This document shows positions 25,872 to 33,658 of a DNA stretch of 64,000 nt, one piece after another. The stretch spans positions 124,001 to 188,000 of the forward strand of contig NZ_JAHZST010000010.1 of the NCBI RefSeq assembly GCF_019457885.1. Direction: 5' to 3'. Within the stretch, counting starts at the first letter, position 1, and each line of letters begins with the position of its first letter. Origin of the DNA: Shewanella nanhaiensis (lineage in GTDB: Bacteria; Pseudomonadota; Gammaproteobacteria; Enterobacterales; Shewanellaceae). A program made the position numbers and the translations under genes. The notes beneath the pieces were generated by a model. That model was not told the DNA's origin. It was given only the letters and a program-made list of their open reading frames with translations, and made no database searches.

Positions 25872-28082
25872 CTAGTCTGCGTAATAGAAGTTTCCTCCCC
25901 AGATAAAGGGGGTTGAACCATTTGGCGCTGTCGCGATAAAGCAGTTAGCACCATCATAGACACTGCTTGCAGGACAAGATGGTACTCCCGTTGGCGTGGT
26001 ATAGAAGTTACCAGCATAGATAAAGGCTGTTGTACCCGCGGGCGCTGATGCGATATAGCAGTTAGCTGAATCATCACTGCCAATAGAGCAGGCATTATAT
26101 TCAGAGTAGAAGTTATTGGCGTAGATAAAACCTGTCGCTGGCTTAGTCATCACATAACAGTTAGCACCATCAAAACTACCAATTGGGCACACATTACCTG
26201 GCAGTGGTGTGGTATAAAAATTGCCGCCCCACTCGAAAGCCGTTGTTCCGCCTGCAGCTGAAGCTATATAGCAGTTTGCAGAATCGTCACTGCCGACTGA
26301 ACAAGCATCATATTGGTGATAAAAATTATTGGCGTAGATAAAGCCTGTTGAAGGTTTAGTCATCACGTAACAATTTGCGCCGTCGTAACTGCCCAGAGGA
26401 CAATCGGTAAAGCTTGGCTCCACATAATATTTACCTGACCAGATAAAAGCATTATGTCCACTTGGAACGGGAGTCACATAACAGTTCTGGCTATCAAACC
26501 AAGGGGTAATAACACTGCCGTCATGGGCAATCACAGGATCGGTACAGGGTTGTTTCCAAAATGCCATTAGGTTTGGCGAACCACTACCTATGCTTGAAAG
26601 CACTCCAGGTGTAGCATCGCCTACCACCTGTGACATGATATCTGCAGGTGTTGCAGCTGGATTTTGAGCTAAAAGAAGCGCCGCAATACCTGTGACATGG
26701 GGCGCGGACATTGAGGTGCCGCTGATGGTATTGGTGGCCGTATTCGAGCCTATCCAGGCAGAGGTGATATCAGAGCCTGGTGCAAAAATATCCACACAGC
26801 TCCCTTTATTGGAAAAAGATGAGCGCTTATCTTGATCTGTGGTAGAGCCTACGGTTATCGCATCATTCACTCTGGCCGGAGAGAAACTACAAGCGTTAGC
26901 ATTACTGTTTCCCGCTGAAACCACGTAAGTGACCCCTGAGTTAATTGAAGTTTGAACCGCGCTGTCTATGGCCGTACTCACTCCTCCCCCTAAGCTCATA
27001 TTCGCGACACCGGTTCCACCAGCATTCGCCGTCACCCAGTTCACACCAGCAACAATAGCGGCGGTGGATGTACTATTACTGCAACCAAATACACGAACAG
27101 GGTGAACCGTTGCTCCCTTAGCTAAACCATGACGCGTTCCTAACGTGGTACCCGCCACATGGGTACCATGACCGATGCAATCTGTATTGGGGCTGCCACC
27201 GACAAAACTCGCTCCAGCGCCTACTCGACCTGAAAAATCTAGATGGGAAGCACGAAGACCAGAATCAATCACATAAACATCCACACCAGCACCGTTTTCC
27301 TGATAGGTAAATCGGCTATCTAGGTTAAGTGGCCTCTCATCGATGCGATCCATTCCCCAAGAAGGTACCGGGTTTTGGATCGTATGAAGATGCACGAGAT
27401 CATCACGCTGAATATCGATCACCATAGGCTCATTTTCTAAACGGGCTACCCCCTCCTTATCTATCACGCCTGAAAACCCATGAAATACAGAGTCATAGAG
27501 ATAATCTAACCTGCCGTTGACACTGCGAGTTAATTCACTGGCAACACTGGCCAACTCTTTGGTATCAACACGCCTATCTAACTGAATTAGATAACGGTTA
27601 GGAATTAAAGGAGAGCTAATACAGAAGGTAAAAGCCCCCTCAGCAAGCTCTGTCTCCAAACAGGTTTCCCATTGGTATTTTGCCCGCTGAAGTTGCTGGT
27701 TTATCTCTGACAGCATCACTCCATCCGCCGTCAGCTCTGACTGGAAACGCCCAATTTCTCTAGCCTCCCCATCATCTAATGCGACAGTCATTTTTGATGG
27801 GTGTATGCGCCCTTCACGCTGAAGCAGTTCCATTACCTCCTCTTGTGATAACGCTTTGCCTGATAACATTCCTCGGTGTGCAGAACTTTGTCCCTTCCAA
27901 TTATCATCAAGGGAGAGTTTAAACATCTTAAGCTCAGCCTCAGGCCTCTGCTCCTCACTCACTTTGAAGTTAGATGATACCGCTCCTCTGCTTTCATCTG
28001 CGATGCTTTCATCTGCGATAGTTGGGTTACTTGCGACCATGGCTAAAGTTGAAGCCAAAAGATAATAAGATTTAAGTTTCAT
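25872..28082 (-). CDS. Secreted subtilisin-like S8 serine peptidase with C-terminal repeats
   Basis: This 736-residue protein has a signal peptide (to about residue 23), an inhibitor_I9-like propeptide (about 160-230, with YLIQLDRRVD and SVFHGFSGVID), and an S8 catalytic domain. The triad is Asp in VYVIDSG (about 272), His in HGTHVAG (about 305) and Ser in GTSMSAPH (about 457). After the catalytic domain come six degenerate repeats of 27-39 residues, listed as a separate feature. The enzyme should be exported and self-processed, acting on extracellular proteins. It ends in a terminator and is monocistronic. Confidence 0.92.
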   Translation of the reverse strand: MKLKSYYLLASTLAMVASNPTIADESIADESRGAVSSNFKVSEEQRPEAELKMFKLSLDDNWKGQSSAHRGMLSGKALSQEEVMELLQREGRIHPSKMTVALDDGEAREIGRFQSELTADGVMLSEINQQLQRAKYQWETCLETELAEGAFTFCISSPLIPNRYLIQLDRRVDTKELASVASELTRSVNGRLDYLYDSVFHGFSGVIDKEGVARLENEPMVIDIQRDDLVHLHTIQNPVPSWGMDRIDERPLNLDSRFTYQENGAGVDVYVIDSGLRASHLDFSGRVGAGASFVGGSPNTDCIGHGTHVAGTTLGTRHGLAKGATVHPVRVFGCSNSTSTAAIVAGVNWVTANAGGTGVANMSLGGGVSTAIDSAVQTSINSGVTYVVSAGNSNANACSFSPARVNDAITVGSTTDQDKRSSFSNKGSCVDIFAPGSDITSAWIGSNTATNTISGTSMSAPHVTGIAALLLAQNPAATPADIMSQVVGDATPGVLSSIGSGSPNLMAFWKQPCTDPVIAHDGSVITPWFDSQNCYVTPVPSGHNAFIWSGKYYVEPSFTDCPLGSYDGANCYVMTKPSTGFIYANNFYHQYDACSVGSDDSANCYIASAAGGTTAFEWGGNFYTTPLPGNVCPIGSFDGANCYVMTKPATGFIYANNFYSEYNACSIGSDDSANCYIASAPAGTTAFIYAGNFYTTPTGVPSCPASSVYDGANCFIATAPNGSTPFIWGGNFYYAD
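25875..26495 (-). repeat. Six protein-level repeats at the protease C-terminus
   Basis: The last 207 residues are six repeats of 37, 33, 38, 33, 39 and 27 residues. Each begins D-x-x-N-C-Y/F, has a central F-I/E-x-x-x-x-F/Y-Y motif, and most have a second Cys before the next unit. Two types alternate: a shorter DGANCYVMTKP type and a longer DSANCYIASA type, so the array probably grew by duplicating pairs. The regular Cys and aromatic pattern suggests a disulfide-stabilised binding domain, perhaps for carbohydrate. The function is inference. Confidence 0.8.
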
Positions 28083-28314
28083 CGTCTGTCATTCCTTTTG
28101 TAGTTTGATGAAGACCAAAGGCAAACTCAGGATTGCCCTTGGCCACAAAAGAGATAGCAAACTTAGATTTTTTTTACCGCTAACTTCATGGGCAAAATAG
28201 GAAATCGTCAGACAATTTCGGGAGAGATAAAAATATAAACAATATTAATCAACAGCTTACAAAAACAAAACTAATAGGTACTTTTCATTCTTGAATCACC
28301 TCCAGCAAGCGACT

Positions 28315-28911
28315 TTAGGTATAGCTGATAATATTATGGATGGTGACAGGCTTATCACTCATATTACGATAACCATGTTCTTGATCAGCATTAAACCTCA
28401 CTGCAGTGCCTTTTTCGACTCTATGCCAGCATTGGTTTAGGTAGTACTCCATGGCACCGTCAATGGCTAATATGTGCTCAACAACACCCGTATTATGAGG
28501 CTCAGAGATATGTTTACGTTGAGGAAACAGGGTAATTTGAAACACTTCAAACCCCGTAATGCTATCAAAGGGAGATAAGGCGGTAATTTGAATATCTTGC
28601 TCAAGATTAATTAAAACACTGGGCGCACTACTAAACTCAAGCTCCTCAATGAAATAGGACAGAGGCAGATTAAAACCATTCGCAATGCTCCATAATTTCA
28701 CCACAGTCGGGCTAGACTCGCCCCGCTCTATCTGGCCTAACATAGCTTTAGACACACCTGTGTGTTGACTGGCTTTATCTAAACTCCACCCCTTTTGTTT
28801 ACGCGCATCTTTTAATCTAGTCGCTAACGTGCAATGAATATTAATCTTCAACTCCTTGTGCGTTATAACATACGGTGTTATTTTACTCTCACTTTGTGCG
28901 TTATTGCGCAC
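28315..28911 (-). CDS. XRE-family regulator with C-terminal cupin domain (SutR/YdcN-like)
   Basis: The protein has an N-terminal helix-turn-helix (ATRLKDARKQKGWSLDKASQHTGVSKAMLGQIERGESSP) and a cupin-like domain in the C-terminal half. This is the architecture of E. coli SutR (YdcN), which also neighbours a BenE-type gene. The longest frame starts at GTG 28911, but that codon lies inside a perfect palindrome. An AAGGAG site lies just before TTG 28851 and six bases before an ATT at 28845, where homologous proteins would be expected to begin, so the true start is probably 28851 or 28845. It likely represses itself and benE. Confidence 0.85.
   Translation of the reverse strand: MRNNAQSESKITPYVITHKELKINIHCTLATRLKDARKQKGWSLDKASQHTGVSKAMLGQIERGESSPTVVKLWSIANGFNLPLSYFIEELEFSSAPSVLINLEQDIQITALSPFDSITGFEVFQITLFPQRKHISEPHNTGVVEHILAIDGAMEYYLNQCWHRVEKGTAVRFNADQEHGYRNMSDKPVTIHNIISYT
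28865..28881. promoter_or_regulatory. Short inverted repeat ATAACA/TGTTAT
   Basis: ATAACA and TGTTAT, separated by five bases, lie beside the larger palindrome and just upstream of the probable start of the XRE gene. It could be a second operator half or part of the promoter. Confidence 0.35.
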
Positions 28912-28923
28912 AAAGTGAGAGTA
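28884..28923. promoter_or_regulatory. Perfect 17-bp inverted repeat, probable operator
   Basis: The arm TACTCTCACTTTGTGCG (28884-28900) is repeated as its exact reverse complement at 28907-28923 around a TTATTG loop. It sits between the divergent XRE regulator and benE genes. The length and perfection are too great for chance. The simplest reading is a pair of binding sites for the adjacent regulator. As an RNA hairpin it has no T tract, so a terminator is unlikely. Confidence 0.75.
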
Positions 28924-28964
28924 GCATAAACAGAAAAAAATGATGAACAGAAACCGGAGTAGAG

Positions 28965-30167
28965 ATGAAAAATGTCAGCTTAATCTTGAATCGTATCAAC
29001 GCTGGCTTTCTCGCATTTTTAGTGGGTTTTACCAGCTCTGTCGCATTGATCTATCAAGCTGCCGTGAATCTCGGCGCCGATCTCACTATGGTATCGAGCT
29101 GGATTTTTGCATTAGGAATAGGCATGGGGCTCACCTCCATAGGCTTATCACTCTACTATCGAGTCCCTATTTTAATTGCTTGGTCAACGCCCGGTGCAGC
29201 ACTACTTATCACTAGCACTCAAGGTTTTAGCATCAATCAAGCCATAGCAGCCTTTATCTTCTGCGCTTGCTTAATCACTTTATCTGGACTCACTGGTTGG
29301 TTTGAAAAGCTGATGAACCGCATTCCTCAACAGATCGCCAGTGCCATGTTAGCGGGAATACTGCTTACATTTGGCATTGACGTGTTTAACCTGATGGGTC
29401 AATCACTGTATCTGGTGCTTGCCATGTTACTTGTTTACCTTATTAGTAAGCAGGCAATACCTAGGTTTGCAATGTTAGCCATCTTACTCTCCGGAGGGTT
29501 AATTGCGTGGCAGCAAGGGGGACTCATTACCCCCAAGCTGGATTGGACCATAAGCAAGCTTATCTATATCGAAGCAGAGTGGAGTTTTGCGGCACTCTTG
29601 AACATAGGCCTCCCCCTGTTTATTGTCACTATGGCGACACAAAATATACCTGGGATTGCCATCTTAAAAAGCCAGCAATACTTCCCATCCACCTCCACAT
29701 TGATGACAGTCACTGGGTTTATGAACATAGTTATCGCGCCTTTCGGCGGTTTTGCTATCAATCTAGCCGCGATCACTGCCGCTATCTGTATGTCACCAGA
29801 GGCAGATCCTAATCCCAATAAGCGTTATTGGGCCGCTGTCAGTGCTGGCGTATTTTATCTGCTAATGGGAGTGATGGCTCTCAGCCTGATGACACTATTT
29901 CAATCTATGCCACAAGCACTGATATTAGCTCTTGCTGGGATAGCACTGTTTTCAACCATAGGTAGTAGTTTGCAACAAGCCTTTATTGATACTCAATATA
30001 AAGAAGCAAGCTTAATGACATTTTTAGTCACAGCCTCAGATTTCACTCTATGGAATATTGGCTCAGCACTTTGGGGAGTCGTCGCAGGCGTCATCACCCT
30101 TCTTGTTCCCTACCTTATTTCACAGATCAAATGTAACACTAACCAAGGAGAAGACTCGCAGCAATAG
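28965..30167 (+). CDS. BenE-family (benzoate/H+ symporter-like) transporter
   Basis: This 400-residue polytopic inner-membrane protein shows the BenE pattern, including GFLAFLVGFTSSVALIYQA at the N-terminus, IAWSTPGAALL near residue 75, and PFGGFAINLAAITAAICM near 265. A GGAGTAG ribosome site precedes the ATG. The E. coli homologue YdcO is also next to SutR, so the pairing is conserved. The substrate here need not be benzoate. The 3' end overlaps the convergent LysE-family gene by 29 bases. Confidence 0.88.
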   Translation: MKNVSLILNRINAGFLAFLVGFTSSVALIYQAAVNLGADLTMVSSWIFALGIGMGLTSIGLSLYYRVPILIAWSTPGAALLITSTQGFSINQAIAAFIFCACLITLSGLTGWFEKLMNRIPQQIASAMLAGILLTFGIDVFNLMGQSLYLVLAMLLVYLISKQAIPRFAMLAILLSGGLIAWQQGGLITPKLDWTISKLIYIEAEWSFAALLNIGLPLFIVTMATQNIPGIAILKSQQYFPSTSTLMTVTGFMNIVIAPFGGFAINLAAITAAICMSPEADPNPNKRYWAAVSAGVFYLLMGVMALSLMTLFQSMPQALILALAGIALFSTIGSSLQQAFIDTQYKEASLMTFLVTASDFTLWNIGSALWGVVAGVITLLVPYLISQIKCNTNQGEDSQQ

Positions 30168-30741
30168 CAAACATAATAAAGGCGATCACAAACTCCAATA
30201 CTTTCCATGAAACTGGTTTCTTAAAAATAGGAATAAGCACTCTAGCGCCATAACCTAGTGAGAAAAAGAACACAAAAGAGCCTGAAACAGCGCCTAGAGT
30301 AAACCACTCTTTAGTCCCCTCATATTGGGTGGAGATAGAGCCAAGTAGAACCACAGTATCCAGATAGACATGGGGATTAAGCCAAGTAAATGCTAAGCAA
30401 ACCAGTACCGTTTTTATCAAACTTGCTGGTAGCTCTCCCTCTGCATCTAACTGATGAGAGGTTTTAAAAGCGCTATAGAGACTTTTTAGCCCATAAACCA
30501 ACAAAAAAGCGACTCCCGCATAACGAGATATCACCTCAATCAGTGGAAACTCACTGACAATAGCGCCAAACCCTGCAACCCCAAATGAGATCAATACCGC
30601 ATCGGATAGCGCGCAGATAAAGCAGACCGCAAATACATGGTGTTTCTTTAATCCCTGCTTTAACACAAATGCATTTTGAGCGCCGATGGCCAATATGAGC
30701 GACAAACCCAATGTAAAGCCAGCTATATATGAGGGAAACAT
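30139..30741 (-). CDS. LysE/ArgO-family amino-acid exporter
   Basis: The 200-residue protein has six hydrophobic segments and the family signature near the N-terminus (GFTLGLSLILAIGAQNAFVLKQGL), plus TWLNPHVYLDTVVLLGS in the middle. These are typical of ArgO (YggA), which exports arginine or lysine. The gene is convergent with benE and overlaps its end by 29 bases. It could be argO, but the substrate is not proven by sequence. Confidence 0.88.
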   Translation of the reverse strand: MFPSYIAGFTLGLSLILAIGAQNAFVLKQGLKKHHVFAVCFICALSDAVLISFGVAGFGAIVSEFPLIEVISRYAGVAFLLVYGLKSLYSAFKTSHQLDAEGELPASLIKTVLVCLAFTWLNPHVYLDTVVLLGSISTQYEGTKEWFTLGAVSGSFVFFFSLGYGARVLIPIFKKPVSWKVLEFVIAFIMFAIAASLLLG

Positions 30742-30849
30742 CTAAAAACCTTACGCTTATATAGAAGTGATTCAAGCTACGACAAGCATCTGATAAATTC
30801 AAGAGCAGCCAAGTTGGTAAAGTGGCCGCCCTTAGCACTTAGTTTCCCC

Positions 30850-31494
30850 TTAGCCTTTAATCTGATAATCCCCCTTAGTCGACAACGTCACAGTGATCAC
30901 TGCATCGGTGCTGTTTTTCCAATACCAGCCATGGGAGCCAGCAAAAGGCGTAGTCAACGATCCCTTCATCTTATCCGATGTGGTAATTGAAAAACTCTCG
31001 AAGTAACCGGTTTTGTCCCCTTTAGGCTCACCATGAAAATCAAAGTAGAGTGGCTCTCCATTCGTGCTCCACTCATATTCCAAGTGTGTATACGCATCCA
31101 TCAGCAATTTATACTCGAGTCCCTTCCCTGCTGGAATATCGATATTAACCAGATCACTTCTAACGCCTGGAGTTTGTCGTCTCTGAGCGATTTGCTCCAC
31201 CGATGGCGCATCAGCTACAGCTTGAAAATCGGTCTCGCTAATAGAGAGTGTAACCTTAGGTTCAGTACTGCCACCGAGCTCCTCACTTTCAGGCAAGCTA
31301 TTTTGTGACAGCTGCGTCAGCCCTAATGATTTTCCTAGACCTGTCGGGTCAATGTTGTACTCGGCGGGTAAAATGGCGATAAGCAGAACAACTGCGGCAA
31401 TCATAGATGCGGCAATACAGGCTTTGATTAGTGTCGCAGTTGAATGAACTGGGAGCTCAACACTGATCTCATTGCTATTATTTGTATTTGTCAT
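30850..31494 (-). CDS. Membrane-anchored periplasmic protein linked to HupE
   Basis: The 214-residue protein has a short cytoplasmic tail, one membrane helix (about residues 24-44) and a periplasmic domain with LEYKLLMDAYTHLEYEWSTNGEPLYFDFHGEP and SHGWYWKN segments. Proteins of this kind are often annotated as transmembrane anchor proteins and sit next to HupE/UreJ-type permeases, as here (37 bases from HupE). A role in presenting metal or assisting the permease is inferred from the neighbourhood. Confidence 0.7.
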   Translation of the reverse strand: MTNTNNSNEISVELPVHSTATLIKACIAASMIAAVVLLIAILPAEYNIDPTGLGKSLGLTQLSQNSLPESEELGGSTEPKVTLSISETDFQAVADAPSVEQIAQRRQTPGVRSDLVNIDIPAGKGLEYKLLMDAYTHLEYEWSTNGEPLYFDFHGEPKGDKTGYFESFSITTSDKMKGSLTTPFAGSHGWYWKNSTDAVITVTLSTKGDYQIKG

Positions 31495-31531
31495 TATTTA
31501 TCCTGATCTTTATCTGAACGTTCACAAAGCG

Positions 31532-32239
31532 TTAGCTAGTAAAGTAACCCGTCAATTGAAAGCCGACTAACATCAAGCCGCCACTCATCAACAGGGTATT
31601 TGTTGCAGTTGAAAACTGAAAATAACTGCTATGTCTTCGCCAAAAGCTCATCAAAATAAGCACAATGCCTAAGACTAAAAACTGGCCAATTTCGACGCCT
31701 AAATTGAACGCCAGAATATTTGGCACTAGACCATCTTGCGGCAGATTAAACTCCTGAATTTTTGTCGCTAAACCAAAGCCATGAAACAAGCCGAAGATCA
31801 TCACCGCTACTTTAGTATTGGGTTGAAAGCCAAAGACTCGCTTAAAACCTCCCAAGTTATCAAAGCCTTTATAGACAATAGAGAAGCCGATAATGGCGTC
31901 GATAAGATAGGGGTTAACCTCAATATTGTTGAGTACGCCAAACAGTAAGGTGATGCTGTGACCTAAGGTAAATAGGCTCACATAGAGCAGGACATCTTTA
32001 CCTTTGAAGAGGAAAAAAATCACTCCGACCAAAAACAGCAGATGATCGTAACCCGTCACCATATGCTTGGCGCCAATATAGATAAAAGGCAAGATGGAGA
32101 TCCCCTCATTGAGGATTAAAAACTGCTTGGTTGCCTCATCAACCCCATGGGCCGATAACGTAAGTGACACTGACAACCCCAATATTGCCAGCAATAATCC
32201 CATCAACACCTTTAAGCTGTTAGCCAAAATCTGGCTCAT
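31532..32239 (-). CDS. HupE/UreJ-family metal permease
   Basis: I choose ATG 32239, three codons inside the longest frame, because a GGAG site lies eight bases upstream. The 235-residue product has a signal-like first helix ending in SAHGVDE, then six further hydrophobic segments with the typical GYDHLLFLVGV and FHGFGLA motifs whose His residues are thought to bind metal. HupE/UreJ proteins are nickel (or cobalt) transporters linked to hydrogenase and urease. Here the gene is 19 kb from the hydrogenase genes, in a group with a membrane anchor protein and a His-rich protein. Confidence 0.85.
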   Translation of the reverse strand: MSQILANSLKVLMGLLLAILGLSVSLTLSAHGVDEATKQFLILNEGISILPFIYIGAKHMVTGYDHLLFLVGVIFFLFKGKDVLLYVSLFTLGHSITLLFGVLNNIEVNPYLIDAIIGFSIVYKGFDNLGGFKRVFGFQPNTKVAVMIFGLFHGFGLATKIQEFNLPQDGLVPNILAFNLGVEIGQFLVLGIVLILMSFWRRHSSYFQFSTATNTLLMSGGLMLVGFQLTGYFTS

Positions 32240-32377
32240 TACACACACTCCATTCGTTTAATATATACCAGTAAAACAGAAGTAGATCTCCCCATAGTAG
32301 GAAAGCCAATAAGCCTTTGTTTTACGTAACTAACTGTCCGCTTTAAAAAATCAAAAACGAAACAAAAAATGAGCAGA

Positions 32378-32869
32378 TTAATAGTAAGGAGGCGGAAGTG
32401 GCGGCGCGTAACCTATGTTTAAATAGGTGAGATCATCATGACTCAAGGTTCCATGCAAAAAAAAGCAGCATGTTAACTGAGATTCGACAGGAGGGTGAGA
32501 TGGCATATGTGAATGGTTGGCATGTTCATGGTCACCCGCAACAGACTCAACAGACTCCACTTCACCATCAAACAGGATAACGGACTCTCTGTATTCGCTC
32601 AGGGATGATCCATGATGGTGGCCTTGGGCTACACTGCTCCCATGAAGGTGATGGTGGCTAACAGCCGAGCCTATGGGATGATCGCTATTTGGGTATTGTA
32701 CCGAAAACGCCTCACCTAACGATAACACCTGACACAAGAACACCACCAGTAAAATCACCAGTGTCATGTTTGAGTGCACTCGCCTCCCAACCCTCCCTGC
32801 AACACTTGTTGAAAGTAGCTCAGTAGATCTTGGTAAGTCGGTTTTAGAGTTTAACAGTGATAGCCTCAA
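32378..32869 (-). CDS. His-rich exported or membrane protein upstream of HupE
   Basis: The longest frame gives 163 residues; an internal ATG at 32767 would place the hydrophobic segment (TLVILLVVFLCQVLSLGEAF) at the very N-terminus as a signal peptide. The rest has 16 or so His residues in clusters (SHHHLHGS, QGHHHGS, DHEHANHSH), a CC pair, and a Pro-rich end. The His clusters suggest nickel, zinc or copper binding outside the membrane. It is 138 bases upstream of the HupE gene and on the same strand. The start is uncertain and the gene is less certain than its neighbours. Confidence 0.6.
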   Translation of the reverse strand: MRLSLLNSKTDLPRSTELLSTSVAGRVGRRVHSNMTLVILLVVFLCQVLSLGEAFSVQYPNSDHPIGSAVSHHHLHGSSVAQGHHHGSSLSEYRESVILFDGEVESVESVAGDHEHANHSHMPSHPPVESQLTCCFFLHGTLSHDDLTYLNIGYAPPLPPPYY

Positions 32870-32975
32870 TCAGTTATTTACATTAGCAAAAGCTGCTAAA
32901 GTCATAGCATTTAATCAGATCTACACAAAAAGTCCAGCAAGTCGAAAATGAGTACCACAACCCTAGCCAAGTAGA

Positions 32976-33392
32976 TTATGCACCCAATAGCGGCAGGGTT
33001 TTAAGCCTGTGATAGTTAAGTGCCAAGAGTAAGCAGTGGCGTAACTTTTCTTTGGGCAGTGGTTTATCAAGAGGTAAAACTATTGCCCTATTTCCCTGAA
33101 AAATAAACGTATCAGAATATAACTCACGAAATGTATCCACCAACTTAGTATTACAGGTAAAGAAAATATAGACCCCATCAGGATCTTTAGGGCTCCAATC
33201 CATGCGTATGGTACTGCCGTTTTTCACAAGATAACTAGGTTGACCCCATTTTAACGTTTCCTCCAGTTCGCCCAACCGCTCTTGCTCGATAATATCGAGT
33301 ATCCATTGCCGAACTGATAGCAAAATGGTTTTTGCATTCTCAGGATACTGCTGAAACTTAACTTCAACCCCCTGCTCCATCCTTTTCTCCAT
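32976..33392 (-). CDS. DUF1801 (YdhG-like) protein
   Basis: This 138-residue soluble protein has the DUF1801 pattern: ETLKWGQPSY near residue 45, a beta-rich core with IRMDWSPKDPDGVYIFFTCN, and a helical C-terminus. The family is found in many bacteria and has no established biochemical role. It stands alone, with no partner gene on the same strand close by. The internal ATG at codon 5 is a possible alternative start. Confidence 0.8.
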   Translation of the reverse strand: MEKRMEQGVEVKFQQYPENAKTILLSVRQWILDIIEQERLGELEETLKWGQPSYLVKNGSTIRMDWSPKDPDGVYIFFTCNTKLVDTFRELYSDTFIFQGNRAIVLPLDKPLPKEKLRHCLLLALNYHRLKTLPLLGA

Positions 33393-33658
33393 ATTGGGCG
33401 TTCACACTCCGCGGCACTGACACGACAATCAACACATTCAGCCCCAAAAAAAGAAGTGACTCAGCATAAAAAACTAGAATATTGACACTAAGCATTATTT
33501 ACAACATATTAATTTCTATCAATGTCAGTCAGATAATGCGCCAACAGCTCGTTCGCCAGCGATCAGGCTGAACGTATATAACTCACCTAAATGAGTCACG
33601 AGGTTTGTTGTAACCACAACTAGAATAATACCAATATAACGGATCTAAGGGATGTGAA

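Noticed and set aside
28884..28923. Reading the 17-bp palindrome as a transcription terminator
   Set aside because: It lies between divergent genes with no gene ending there and has no T tract on either strand.
32766..32951. A 61-codon plus-strand frame opposite the His-rich gene
   Set aside because: It has no ribosome site or familiar sequence and overlaps the start of the His-rich gene on the other strand.
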